64,000 nucleotides of DNA. Origin: Rebecca billardiae RCC1528 (lineage: Eukaryota; Haptophyta). Shown here piece by piece: positions 48,661-60,991 of this stretch (position 1 is the stretch's first letter; each line of letters begins with the position of its first letter). The notes below the pieces were generated by a model. The model ran no database searches, was not told the origin of the DNA, and worked only from the letters and a program-made list of their open reading frames with translations. The DNA lies in assembly GCA_965240325.2 (NCBI GenBank), contig OZ251234.1, forward strand, positions 806,001 to 870,000, written 5' to 3'. Both the position numbers and the translations under genes were made by a program.

Positions 48661-49558
48661 AATTGACACTGGCCCACAGAGGGGGTCTCCAAATTGGTCC
48701 CCCGACCTCGAGCTCGATGGCTGCCGCACGTGCGTGCCCAGCGTGCCTCGCGCGTGTACGTGCACGGTAGGGCGTCCCGACAGCGGCGGGGTGGCGTAGA
48801 TGGTCGCATGGGAGGTGCATCCGTGTGTCCGAGACGCCTCGGCGCCTCGGTGGCGTGCCCACACCTCTCCTTGTCGCCGCTTGCCTGCTGTAGCGTGCTC
48901 GGCCAGCCGTTTGGAGTGCACGCCTGCACGTGCACGGCCAGTGTCGGGCGGATCGAGCCGTAGCGAGTGTGCTTGCGGGTACTCCCACCCGATGCGGCTC
49001 TCTGCCGCCGTCGTAGTAGCTCTCGTGCATCAATCCCAAGCCGTGCACTCCAACCCACGACGTGTTCAGTGTTGTCATGGTGGTACACCACATGCTGTCC
49101 AGTTTTATTTTCAAATAGCGGATTTCTGATGCGATTCCTGGGCAATGTTCGCGAGCATGTTGGGCGCATGCCCGACTAGATTCGGCAGGTTCCAGGACAC
49201 GCACGAGGGCTTGCGACGGCGGCAGAGAGCCGCATCAGGTGGGAGTACCCGCAAGCACACTCGCTACGGCTCGATCCGCCCGACACTGGCCGTGCACGTG
49301 CAGGCGTGCACTCCAAACGGCTGGCCGAGCACGCAGCAGGCAAGCGGCGACAAGGAGAGGTGTGGGCACGCCACCGAGGCGCCGAGGCGTCTCGGACACA
49401 CGGATGCACCTCCCATGCGACCATCTACGCCACCCCGCCGCTGTCGGGACGCCCTACCGTGCACGTACACGCGCGAGGCACGCTGGGCACGCACGTGCGG
49501 CAGCCATCGAGCTCGAGGTCGGGGGACCAATTTGGAGACCCTCTGTGCCAGTGTCAAT
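48661..49558. repeat. Foldback hairpin 3 (arms ~350 bp, loop ~195 bp)
   Basis: 48661-49015 and 49210-49558 are inverted complements with few indels (ATTGACACTGG... against ...CCAGTGTCAAT). The centre (49016-49209) is unique. Mirror-image open frames on opposite strands are a by-product of the symmetry. Confidence 0.9.
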
Positions 49559-49559
49559 C

Positions 49560-50082
49560 CGGACGCGCCCACAGGAGGAACTGGGCGTGATATGCCGCGA
49601 TCTCGCGCGCGAGGCGGTGCGCGTGAGGACCATGCGCACCCGAAGAGACCTCACAGACGCGCGCGACATGGACAACGACCTGCGCAAGGCATCTGAGTCG
49701 ATGGCCGGGGCCGAGAAGTGCCGGCACGCCGTCAACGACAACGACACACTATCAGCGAGGGTGGCACCCTTGTGCTGCAGTACGAGCACTTCAGCACATT
49801 CGTCCCCGCGAGGCAGATTGAGCAGCAGACTGCGGCTGGCAAGAGGCTGTGGCTGGACGCCCTGTACGAGCTGGGCCTCAACACAACTCGGCTAGCACTG
49901 ATGCGCGCCGCGAGCTGCAGGTGCAGCGTGTGCTCCCATACTTCGTCTACCAGCGAGACGACTGCGTGGGCGGACATCATGGTGGCATATGTGATGCGGT
50001 CTCTGCCTTTGACGCTGTGATCAAAGATTCCTTTGCTGTGATTGTGCGCGCGTGGCGGGCAAGCCAACGGCTCGGCTGATGA
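49560..50082 (+). pseudogene. Decayed unrecognised gene
   Basis: Three consecutive frames carry protein-like sequence: RDLTDARDMDNDLRKASESM (about 49640), then GTLVLQYEHFSTFVPARQIE (about 49765), then RRELQVQRVLPYFVYQRDDC (about 49905) and SAFDAVIKDSFAVIVRAWRA to a stop. Each change is a shift of one frame. The mixed residue use suggests a former protein, but I recognise no domain. Introns are an alternative to frameshifts. Confidence 0.35.
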
Positions 50083-50106
50083 GGCGCCGTGGGTTAATGG
50101 CCAGCG

Positions 50107-50215
50107 CCTGCAGGGCCGGGAGCGTGCAGCGAGTGGAGCCCGCAGCGTGGGCACTGATTCCACGTTTCCGAAAAAGATCTTTGATCAAAGGAAAAAAGGG
50201 ACGAGGGGCGATTTT
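50107..50215 (+). repeat. Family A DNA-element end, copy 3
   Basis: GTGCAGCGAGTGGAGCCCGC...GATCAAAGGAAAAAAGGGAC; diverged match to the first 110 bp at 17545 and to the ends at 53.5 and 55.7 kb. Confidence 0.6.
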
Positions 50216-51467
50216 TATCAGGTGGTGGAAAGAGCAAGTGTGGCTGAGTCAGTTAGAAACGCACTTTTTGTGTCACAGTGGTCGCGATCTGAGTTAGCTA
50301 GCCTGCCCGATGCGCGACACGCCTAACTTGCTGCCCGTGGGAGTCGGTCACTTATTCCCCTCACTGGACACTGGTCACTTTATACGCGGGCATAACTTAT
50401 ATTATTATAATATATGGGCATAACTTATAAACTATAATATAAAAATCGAGCGCAGCAGTGTTCTTATTGAACAACAGGTAAAAGTGCAGTGTCGTGCGTC
50501 ATCATTTGTCATCACTTCAAGACATCGTCAATGACATTATTACTGTAGCAATCAAAACCCGCCCCAATTAATTGCTGCTGATTTAATTATAAGAAGAAGA
50601 CGACCCCTGGACGTTTTAGTGAGAAGTCGGCACTTATGTGTGCGCATATACTTATACTAGTCGCCGAAGGCACCTTGAAAAACTCCACCAGCGTCCGTGG
50701 CCCTCTACATTTGTTCCGGAGATCTGACGTGACGAACTGCATAGGGCTCATTTTTTGATATCGCCTAAGGTGCACTTACTGCATCTGCGCCAATAATCAG
50801 CTGGGAAGCGTTCGAATCTCGGACGATAGGCGCCGAAGCCGCATCACGGATCCGCAAGCTCCAGCAAAGGGGTTTATTTGATCAAAATGATGGGTGGGCC
50901 ACCCTAAGTTCAGTAGCCGCGTGGGTCTTCGTCGGGGAGGACGGGAGGGAGGCGGCGCTTTTTGCCCTTCGCCCGTCCGCCGCCACCGTAAACCGTTGTA
51001 CTGGGCCGCACGAAACGCGTCCGCCGCCGCGTTGCCCTGCACGGTGGGCGCGCGCTGCATGGGCTGTGGCAGAACAGCATCACGCGCGATGCCGCCCTGC
51101 GAGCCCGCGTTCTCCCTTCCCACCGCCCGCAGGTCTCGAAGGGTTGCACGCGGCGGCGTGCAACCGCGAAGTACTAAGTACTGTAGCGGAAGCAGACGTC
51201 GGCCCGTCATTCGGCGCGGTAGCCGGGTCAATAGCGGGAGAAGTGCGCGTGCACAGTGAGAGATATAGGGGGGCGATCCGCTGTGGGACGTGAACGAGCA
51301 CGTACGGACCTCACTGACCTGACTACCGCGCGATCCTTCGCGCCAGCTTGGGCCCACACGTCTGTGCAGAGAGCTGACGACCATCATCCGCACTGTTAGC
51401 CCGAACCGTGGCGCCGCGGCAGGCTCGCAGACGCAGTGACCGGTCGTTATTCTGACTTAATGAATAT

Positions 51468-51469
<2 letters not shown>
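50216..51469. other. Interval without a supported gene
   Basis: An AT-rich stretch (50370-50600) is followed by GC-rich sequence. A minus-strand 79-codon frame (50910-51149) ending GGGRAKGKKRRLPPVLPDED looks slightly protein-like but cannot be assigned. Confidence 0.3.

Positions 51470-51512
<43 letters not shown>
51470..51512. repeat. (TA)n microsatellite
   Basis: About 42 bp of uninterrupted TA dinucleotides just left of the first 2-kb element copy. Confidence 0.95.
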
Positions 51513-51513
<1 letters not shown>

Positions 51514-51527
51514 TGACGATGATGATA

Positions 51528-53563
51528 TGACCGCGTTCCGCGGTCCTTCCGTAGAACCAACGCAGTTAGGGGCCCGCGGTGCACCCTCCGTCGGCTGCTC
51601 GGCTGCTCAATGTCGTATGAAGATTTATAATGGGCCAGGCCCAGTGGCAGTGGCAGTCTGCGAGACGCGTCGCAAGTTGGCAGTCCAGCTTGCCCGCGCC
51701 GCGTGCGCCGCGGCCGCGATCTCGTCGCCGTCCATGTCCTCGAACAGCTTGGCGGCGTTGGCGATGCGTCGGGACTTGGCGCGCTCGTCCGATTTGTTCA
51801 TCGCACCCGCCGCCGCGGCGCCGCCCTCGTCCCGCTGCTTGCGCTTGCCGAGGCGGTTGGAGTTGCCGCGCATCGACCGCGAGCGCGCCGCGTGCGCGCA
51901 TGCGCCGCCGCCCCGGTGCGCTCCGCTGCCAGCGCCTTGCGTACCTTACGGCGCCGAAAACGGATCCGGCGCTCAGCGTTGCGCAGCGCGCGTGTGTCCT
52001 GGTCGCACGCCTCGCACACGAGCAGCAGCGCCAGCGCCATCTGCGCGTCCTCGTCGACCTCGGCCGAGTGCAGCGTCACGGGCGCGCCGCCCGCGCGTGC
52101 CGCCATCTCCTCGCGCTGCAGCTGCTCTGCGATGGCGCGGTCGCTGCGCAGCTGCTCGGCCAGCGGGTCGGGCGCGGCGGAGCGCTGCTCGCGCAGGCGG
52201 AGCGCGGCGGCGGACGTACTCCTCCAGCGCGGCCTACTCGTCGTTCAGCGGCGCGCCGGGCCGGCAGCGCGCCCGTGATCGCCGACCGTCCGACCGAGAG
52301 CCGCGCGCGGCCATGTGTGCGCGCAGCTCCGCCGTCTCCTCCTACGAGAGCATGCCTGCGCGGCGGCGGCGGCGGCGCGGCCGGGGTAGCGCATGCGCGA
52401 GGTGCGTCAACAGTCAGCGCCGTACGGCTGGTCGGCGCGCCACGTGCCCGTCGCGCGCGCACGCGCGCGCGCGCGCCGCGCACAGAGCTGAGAGCAGCGA
52501 CGCCGGCAGCTGCAGGTTGTGAGGGGCCGCCACGCTCATCGTCGCGACGCGGAAGACGATCTTGAGCACGTGGGAGAACGGGCCCGACGCGTCCTTGCGC
52601 TGCACGAAGATCAGCTTCATCGGTGGCACCACCGCCGCCATCAGCTGGCCCCTCACGTGCACCAGCTTGGCCAGGCGCGGCGAGCGACCACCTCCAGCGG
52701 CCAGGCGGAGTTGACCGGCCTTGGCGACAGGGTCCACGCGCCACACCGTCTTGGTGCGCGAGTCCCACGCGCCCGGAATCGACGCCTGCGTGGTCTGCGC
52801 GTCGGGCAGGTCGAGAAGATGCGCCTCACCATGATCAGGCTCAGCGCCTCGATCACCACCTGCTTCGCCGTGTCGATCATCTTGGCACGCCTTGCTCGCA
52901 CACGGTCGCGTGTCTCATGCCCACCACCTTGGTTAGCACGTGGCAGCGGCGGTCCTGGATGCGCTGATGCACCTGGCCCGAGAGCAGCGGGTTGTTGCAG
53001 CTCGGGCAGAACGCCCGCACCGCCATCTGCGGCGCCAGCACCTGCTCCTTCGCGTCGCGCAGTGTCGAAGTCGTCACGCGGCCTGCGGTCCGCGCGTGCA
53101 CGCGGTAGAGTTTCGCCCGGTGTCGTTTCAGAACGGCCCGATGTCGTGCGTCCCCAAGCGCATCAACGCGTTCCGCATGCCGAGCCGGTTCGCGTGCGCG
53201 TCCGCGCGCGCCCGCGCCGCGTCGCCGGCGTTTGACTGCGGGTCGAGAGTCCGGATCACGATCACTGTTGTCTGGTGGCTGGGCGGAGTCCGGCCCCGGG
53301 CATTACCAATGGCGCAGATTCGTTTACTGACAATGTGACGGCCGTCCAACGACATACGCGGAATGACCCGGGCGCGGCCTTTTAAGCTTGGGATGGACAG
53401 CATTGTACCGTACCCCTCAAAAAATCGAAAACTCACCCTCCAACAACCCTAAAAATCGTCCCCCGTCCCCTTTTCAAATTTGATCAAAAGATCTTTTTGA
53501 CAACGTAGTGAGGGCCCCCGGTGGGGCTCCACGCTACGCGCTCCGCCCTGCACCGCGGGCCAT
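51528..53563 (-). mobile_element. 2-kb decayed element, copy 1
   Basis: Begins TGACCGCGTTCCGCGGTCCT and ends with the family A-like block CTCCGCCCTGCACCGCGGGCC. The next copy starts at 53614. The minus strand carries protein-like segments in several frames, including FCPSCNNPLLSGQVHQRIQD (Cys pair), PPMKLIFVQRKDASGPFSHV, AEVDEDAQMALALLLVCEAC and GKRKQRDEGG...KSDERAKSRR. An in-frame TAG and at least one frameshift interrupt them. Superfamily not recognised. Confidence 0.75.
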
Positions 53564-53613
53564 TACTGTATCAGTCCGGTCTAGCTAAATAAGTCTATAG
53601 CTTCACTATAATA

Positions 53614-55717
53614 TGACCGCGTTCCGCGGTCCTTCCGTAGAACCAACGCAGTTAGGGGCCCGCGGTGCACCCTCCGTCGGCTGCTCGGCTGCTCAATGTC
53701 GTATGAAGATTTATAATGGGCCAGGCCCAGTGGCAGTGGCAGTCTGCGAGACGCGTCGCAAGTTCAAGTTGGCAGTCCAGCTTGCCCGCCGCGTGCGCCG
53801 CGGCCGCGATCTCGTCGCCGTCCATGTCCTCGAACAGCTTGGCGGCGTTGGCGATGCGTCGGGACTTGGCGCGCTCGTCCGATTTGTTCATCGCACCCGC
53901 CGCCGCGGCGCCGCCCTCGTCCCGCTGCTTGCGCTTGCCGAGGCGGTTGGAGTTGCCGCGCATCGACCGCGAGCGCGCCGCGTGCGCGCATGCGCCGCCG
54001 CCCCGGTGCGCTCCGCTGCCAGCGCCTTGCGTACCTTACGGCGCCGAAAACGGATCCGGCGCTCAGCGTTGCGCAGCGCGCGTGTGTCCTGGTCGCACGC
54101 CTCGCACACGAGCAGCAGCGCCAGCGCCATCTGCGCGTCCTCGTCGACCTCGGCCGAGTGCAGCGTCACGGGCGCGCCGCCCGCGCGTGCCGCCATCTCC
54201 TCGCGCTGCAGCTGCTCTGCGATGGCGCGGTCGCTGCGCAGCTGCTCGGCCAGCGGGTCGGGCGCGGCGGAGCGCTGCTCGCGCAGGCGGAGCGCGGCGG
54301 CGGACGTACTCCTCCAGCGCGGCCTACTCGTCGTTCAGCGGCGCGCCGGGCCGGCAGCGCGCCCGTGATCGCCGACCGTCCGACCGAGAGCCGCGCGCGG
54401 CCATGTGTGCGCGCAGCTCCGCCGTCTCCTCCTACGAGAGCATGCCTGCGCGGCGGCGGCGGCAGCGCGGCCGGGGTAGCGCATGCGCGAGGTGCGTCAA
54501 CAGTCAGCGCCGTACGGCTGGTCGGCGCGCCACGTGCCCGTCGCGCGCGCACGCGCGCGCGCGCGCCGCGCACAGAGCTGAGAGCAGCGACGCCGGCAGC
54601 TGCAGGTTGTGAGGGGCCGCCACGCTCATCGTCGCGACGCGGAAGACGATCTTGAGCACGTGGGAGAACGGGCCCGACGCGTCCTTGCGCTGCACGAAGA
54701 TCAGCTTCATCGGTGGCACCACCGCCGCCATCAGCTGGCCCCTCACGTGCACCAGCTTGGCCAGGCGCGGCGAGCGACCACCTCCAGCGGCCAGGCGGAG
54801 TTGACCGGCCTTGGCGACAGGGTCCACGCGCCACACCGTCTTGGTGCGCGAGTCCCACGCGCCCGGAATCGACGCCTGCGTGGTCTGCGCGTCGGGCAGG
54901 TCGAGAAGATGCGCCTCACCATGATCAGGCTCAGCGCCTCGATCACCACCTGCTTCGCCGTGTTGATCATCTTGGCACACCTTGCTCGCACACGGTCGCG
55001 TGTCTCATGCCCACCACCTTGGTTAGCACGTGGCAGCGGCGGTCCTGGATGCGCTGATGCACCTGGCCCGAGAGCAGCGGGTTGTTGCAGCTCGGGCAGA
55101 ACGCCCGCACCGCCATCTGCGGCGCCAGCACCTGCTCCTTCGCGTCGCGCAGTGTCGAAGTCGTCACGCGGCCTGCGGTCCGCGCGTGCACGCGGTAGAG
55201 TTTCGCCCGGTGTCGTTTCAGAACGGCCCGATGTCGTGCGTCCCCAAGCGCATCAACGCGTTCCGCATGCCGAGCCGGTTCGCGTGCGCGTCCGCGCGCG
55301 CCCGCGCCGCGTCGCCGGCGTTTGACTGCGGGTCGAGAGGTCCACTGGTCATCGTCATCGACTCATCGCGGGGAGCGATCGCCGGACCGCCCAGTCCGGA
55401 GTCCGGATCACTGTTGTCTGTCTGGTGCTGGGCGGAGTCCGGCCCCGGGCATCATTACCACAATGGCGCAGATTCGTTTACTGACAATGTGACGGCCGTC
55501 CAACGACATACGCGGAATGACCCGGGCGCGGCCTTTTAAGCTTGGGATGGACAGCATTGTACCGTACCCCTCAAAAAATCGAAAACTCACCTTCCAACAA
55601 CCCTGCTAAAAATCGTCCCCCGTCCCCTTTTCTTTGATCAAAAGATCTTTTTGACAACGTAGTGAGGGCCCCCGGTGGGGCTCCACGCTACGCGCTCCGC
55701 CCTGCACCGCGGGCCAT
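53614..55717 (-). mobile_element. 2-kb decayed element, copy 2
   Basis: Nearly identical to copy 1, with small indels (for example AAGTTC duplicated near 53765) and an extra ~60 bp near 55340-55400. Shares the same TAG and frameshift as copy 1. The short AT-rich sequences before and after it resemble each other (AGTCTATAG...ACTATA), so the unit may have duplicated together with its flank. Confidence 0.75.
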
Positions 55718-56179
55718 GAAATCTAATCATCAGTCTATAGTTAGTCTGTATAGCGTTACTATACTCGCGATCCGTGTCGACTGCTGTCCGCCGTTGTATC
55801 TGCCGTAAGCGTAGTGCACGCCGGTCCCGGCCCGCGCCGACTATCACTCGCTCAGCAGAGTTGTAGTAGTGCTCCTCATTCGAGCAGCCTATGCCCCCCG
55901 TCCCGCCCCGTCACGGTGCCCGGCGGCGGCGCCTGCCTCTCTGACGGGTGGCCAGCACCTCCCAGACCGAGATTGTGCTTGGCGCCGCCGGGCGCGCTCA
56001 CAGTAGAGGCGCGGTCGCGGGGCACACCGCGGCCACGCGCCGTCGTCACGTTGGCAAAAGCCAGCGGCGGACCTGCGGGGCTGCCGCCCACCGCGCCGCA
56101 CGCGTTCGCTCGCATCGAGCAGTTCTCGTCGCGACCGCCCTCTTCGGCCGACTCGGCATCCGAGCGCGCGGCGTCGGCG
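55718..56179. other. 3' flank of the dual-kinesin gene
   Basis: No separate gene is supported. A minus-strand frame (56406 to 55876), rich in Gly/Pro/Arg, overlaps the kinesin terminal exon and could be an alternative C-terminal exon. Confidence 0.3.
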
Positions 56180-59100
56180 TCAGCCGCACGCGCCGGGCCG
56201 CGCGCGGGCGAGGCCGGGCACGACGTCGCGGCGCGCTCGACGCTCGCCTCCTGCGACCGCGCGCGCGCGGAGGGGGGGGGGGGGGGGTTCGCGCGAACGG
56301 GCGGCGTGATGAGCCGTGCCACGCGCCGCGTGCTGCCGTGCGCGCTCCGCGCCCCGAGCCACATCGCGTACCCAGCGCCCCACGCATATGCCGCGCACCG
56401 CCGCACCGCGCGCCGCGCGCACCAGCTCGGCGACGCGCCGCTGCAGCCGCGCGAGCGCTCGGCTCTCGAGCCTGCGCGCCGGGTTGTTGACCACCAGCCG
56501 CGCGCGCGCGCCCAGCCCGAGCGTGCACAGCGTCTCGTCGCGGTCGCGCGCGCTGGGCGAGGCGGAGACGACGAGCAGGGCGCGCGCGCTGCCGCCCAGG
56601 CAGTCTCGGAGCAGGCAGGTCAGCTTGGCATTCCGATACGGCACGTGCGACTCCTGCGGCCGACGGGAGGCGCGCGCCGGCCGGGCGGACGGAGGCCGCG
56701 CGGCGTGAGACGCGTGCGCAGGCCCCGCGGTGAGACGCACAGGCTGGACGGACGTGCGTCTCAGCGGACGTGGGCGAGCGGGGCCGGCCGCGGCGCGAGT
56801 GGGGGTGCTGCCTGGGCACGCACGAGCCTTGCGCGCACCTTCTGTGCCAGTGCGCGCACGACGTCCGACAGCGCCGACAGCGAGCGGTTGATGGCCTGCG
56901 CCTCCTTGAGCTGAGCGCCGCCCGCGCCCGACCTACCGACGCGCTCGGCGCCCGCGAGGTCTGCGAAGAGAAGACGGCCGCGCGGCAGCGCGGCGGCGCC
57001 GGCGGCGTCGGGCGCGGGTGCGGCGTGCGGCGGCGCGCCCTCCTCCGCCGCGAAGCTCAGCGTGCACAGCACGTGCGAGCGCGAGGACTCGGCGTTCATG
57101 GCGGTCGCGCCGACCGCGCGCCGCCGCAGCGCGCCGCCGACCAGCGCAATCAGCTCACGCGCACTCGACGTGGGCGTGCGCGCGGCGCCGCGCACGTGCG
57201 CGCCGCCCCACGGGTCCTCCTTGATGGCGAGCGGCGCGGCGGCGGCGCCGGGCGCGAGCAGCAGGTCGTGCAGCACGTCGTTGTGCAGCTCGATCAGTGA
57301 GACGAAGACGCGCGCCGCCGGCGGCGCGCGCGCGTCCGCGGCGGCGCCGCCCTCGGCCGTCGCGGCCGCGAGCGCGCGCGCCGCGGCCAGTCCGTCAAAG
57401 AGGCGCACGGCGGCGCGCGGCAGCAGCCCGGCGCCCTCGGCGAGGACGACGTCGTCGTGCGCCCCCGCCCGCTCCTCGAGCGCACCGCCCGCCTGCCCGA
57501 CCACCGTGTGCGTCTTGCCCGCGCCCGTCTGGCCGTAAGCCAGAACCCCGGCCGAATAGCCGTCCAGTGCGCCGTCGACGAGTGAGGCCACGCCTGCCGC
57601 CTCAAAGAAGCGTGCCTGGCTGACCTCCGGGCCGAGGGCGGCGGCGAACTCGAAGGACTGCGGCGGGACGAGCGTGGGCGTGTGCGGCGGCGGGAGCACC
57701 GTTGCCGAGTGCTCGTCGTCCACGCGCAGCGTGAGCGGCTCCGCCGCCTCCGCAGCGCCCACGGGCGGCCGCACTCGCAGCACGACACGGATGTTGCCGC
57801 GCGCGCGCTCGAGCGCAGCGGCGGCGTGCGCGCGCTTGCGCCGCTCGTCGCGCAGCGTGGAGCGGAGCGTGCCGAGCTGCGCGGACGCGGCGTCGGCGTG
57901 CTCGCGCGCGGACGCGGCCGCAGCCTCCTGCGCCGCGCGCGCCTCCGCCTCCGCCGATGCGGCGCGCGCCTGCGCCGCCTCGGCCGCCGCCTCCGCTCGC
58001 GCGGCGCGCGCCTCCGCCTCGGCCGCGGCCGAGCCCGCCTGCGCCGCGCGCGCCTCCGCCTCCGCCGAGGCGGCACGCGCCTGCTCCGCCGAGGATACCG
58101 CCTCTGCGCGTGCGGCGCGCGCCTCGGCCACCTCCGCCGCCGTCTCCTGAGCGGCGCGCGCCTCCGCCTCCGCCGACGCGGCGCGCGCCTGCGCCGCCTC
58201 GGCCGCCGCCTCCGCGCACGCGGCGCGCGCCTCGGCCTCGGCCGCGGCCGAGCCGGCCTGTGCCGCGCGCGCCTCCGCAGCCACGCACTCGTCCAAGGCC
58301 ACGCCGAGGGCGGCGCGCGCCTCGGCCGCGTCCTCCCGCGCCGCCTCGCGCGCACGCGCCGCCTCTGCCTGCGCCACCTCGGCGCTCCGCGCGTCGGCGT
58401 GGGTTCGCGCGCCGTCGCGCGCACACGGCAGTGCGCTCTCCGCGCGCGCGGCGCCCGAGTCCGCCTCCGCCGCGGCCTCCGCCGTCGGCGCGGCTTTGCT
58501 CGGGCCGGCGTACGCGCTCGGCGGCTCCGGCGAGGGCTGCGTGCCGCGCTCTACGCCGAGCGGCTGCGCTCCGGCTGCCCCACCGCGCGCGGCCGAGGCT
58601 GGCGGCGGCGGCTCGCGCGGCGGCGCGGCGCGCTCGGCAGCGGGTGAGGAGGAGACGGCGGCGGCCGCGCTCAGCGCGGCGCCGAGCGCGCGCGCGGGCG
58701 ACGGGCGCGGCCGCTCGTCGGGCGCCGACGGCGGGCTGCCCGCGTCGATGAGCGCCGGGCTCTCCTGCCTCGCGCGCACGCGCGCCGCCGCCGACGCCGC
58801 GCGCGCCTCCGCCAGCTCCGCCTCGAGCCTAGCGATCTCGCGCTGCGCAGCTGACGCCTCAGCCTCATGCGCCGAGAGCGCGGTCGCTAGCATGGCCGCG
58901 CGCGCCTCGGCCGCGGCGAGCTGCGCGCGCGCCGCGTCGGCGTCGGCGCGCGGGTCGAGCGGCGTGGCGTCGTCGCGCGCGGCGCCGGAGCCCGCGCGCT
59001 CCGCGCCCGCCGCGCCCTCCCGCGCGCTCGCCAGCTGCGCCCGCGCCTCCGCCACCTCCCTGCAGACGCTATCTCGCGCAATCTCGAGACGGCGGATCTC

Positions 59101-60960
59101 GGCGCGCAGCCCAGACTGCACGGCGTGCGCGCGCACCGCGGCGGGCGTGGCGGAGACGGCGGAGGGCGTGAGCGGCGGCGGCGTGGGGAAGAGGCCCTTC
59201 CGCCGCGCCGACGACGGCGGCGTCGCCAGCGAGGTCGGCGGCAGCAGCGCGCCGAACCCACCGCCGCCACCGCCGCCGCCGCCGCCGCCACCGCCCGCGC
59301 CGGCAGTTGCCGCCGACGGCGCCGAGCCGTGCGCTGCGCCCGCCGGCGGGGGCGAGCCGGGCGGCGGGAGGACGGAGAGGCCGGCGCCCAGCGGCGGAGC
59401 CGCCGCCGCGCCCGCCGCAAACGCAGCTGCTGCGCTCGGTGCCGGCACCACCTCCGCCTCCGCGCGCGCGGGCGGCTGGCCAACGTCGCGCGCGGCCGCA
59501 GCCACGCTCGTCGCGGCCGCGCGCGCGCGCGCGGCCGCAGCCTCGTCCGCGGCCGTGCGGCGCAGCAGGTGCTGCCCGAAGGCCTCGCGCTGCGTGAAGG
59601 CCTCGGAAGGGAGCGCGAGCGGCGCGGCGCCGCTCAGCGCGAGCGCGCCCGCCGAGGCGAGCGCCGACGCCGCCGGACCCAACGGCGCGGGCCTTAGGAC
59701 ATTTCCGTAACGGCCGCCGGCTGCACGAAGCCACGACTGAGGCAATCGCGCTGCTCGGCGCGCGCCGCCCTCGGCGGCTGTGCCGCCGGCGCCGTCCGGC
59801 GTGTCGGCGTGCGGCGCGTCGGCGTCGTGCGCCGCGCCGGTGGCGGGCGTGACCGCGCCACTCACCGCGCGCATCGCCTCCTCCGCCGCCGCCTCCGCGC
59901 CCTCGGCGCGCGCAGCCAGCGCCACGCACGCCTCGCGCGCCGCGTCCGCGTCCGCGCGCGCGCGCGCCGCCTCGGCCTCGGCCGCGCGCACCGCCGCCGT
60001 CGCGGCGGTGAGCTGCGCCTCGCGGTGCGCGGTGGACTCGAGCTGCACGGCGAGGGAGAGGTTGAGCGCCTGCGTCGACGCGAGCTCCGCGCGCACCGCC
60101 GCGAGCGCCGCGAGCACGCTCGACTCGCCGCCGCCGTCCGCGCCGCCGGCGGCGTCAGCCGTCGCCGACGCCGCCGCGGGCGAGGGGGGACGGGCCGCGC
60201 ACGCGCCGCGCGCGTCCGGCGTCGTGCGCGTGGGCGTGGGCGGCGCGAGGCTGGTCCGCGCCTCGCCCGCGCCCGCGCGCATCCCCGCGAGCTGCGCGCC
60301 CAGCCGCTGCGCCTCGAACCGCTCGCGCTGCAGCCCGAGCGCCCCCTCCAACTCCACATCCGTCAGCTCGAGCGCGAGCGCTCGCGCCTCGGCGCGCGCG
60401 CGCGCCTCGGCCGCGCCACCGAGCTCGGCGCGTGCGCGCTCGGCGTCGAGCGCGGCGCGGAGCTGCTCGGCGGCGTTGAGCGCGGCCTCGGCCTCCTCTC
60501 GCGCGTCGTCCAGCGCGCCGCTCTTCTCCGCCAGCTCCTCCTCCAGCGCGGCGCGCCTCGCCGCCTCCGCACGCGCGCGCACCACAACTTCCTCCGAGGA
60601 GCCGCCGGCGGCGCCGCCGTGCGACGCGCGCCCGCCGGCCGCGGTGGCGGGCCTGGGGCCGGCGGCGCCGCCCGTGGTGCGCAGCTGGCGCGTGAGCGCG
60701 TCGACCTGCGCGCGCAGCGCCGCGTTGATCGACGCGAGCGTCGCCGCCGACTCGTGCACGTTCGCAGACACGACGTTTTTGATCTTCTTGGCGCGTGCCG
60801 CGAACCGAAGCGTTGAGACGGTTTCGGCCATGTGTGCGCGCGCGGGCGAGCACGCGCACAGGAGCGTGGTCTTCGCGTTGCCGCCGAGGGACTCGGAGAG
60901 CAGCCGGGTGAGCTTCGAGTCGCGGTACGGCACGTGCGGCTGAACCACGCACGCGCGCAC

Positions 60961-60991
<31 letters not shown>

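Noticed and set aside
48694-49572. A matching pair of ~100-codon proteins on opposite strands
   Set aside because: They are mirror images caused by the inverted arms of foldback hairpin 3.
57300-60820. Long plus-strand open frames opposite the kinesin exon
   Set aside because: Antisense shadows: Ala/Arg repeats without domains, complementary to a clearly coding kinesin sequence.
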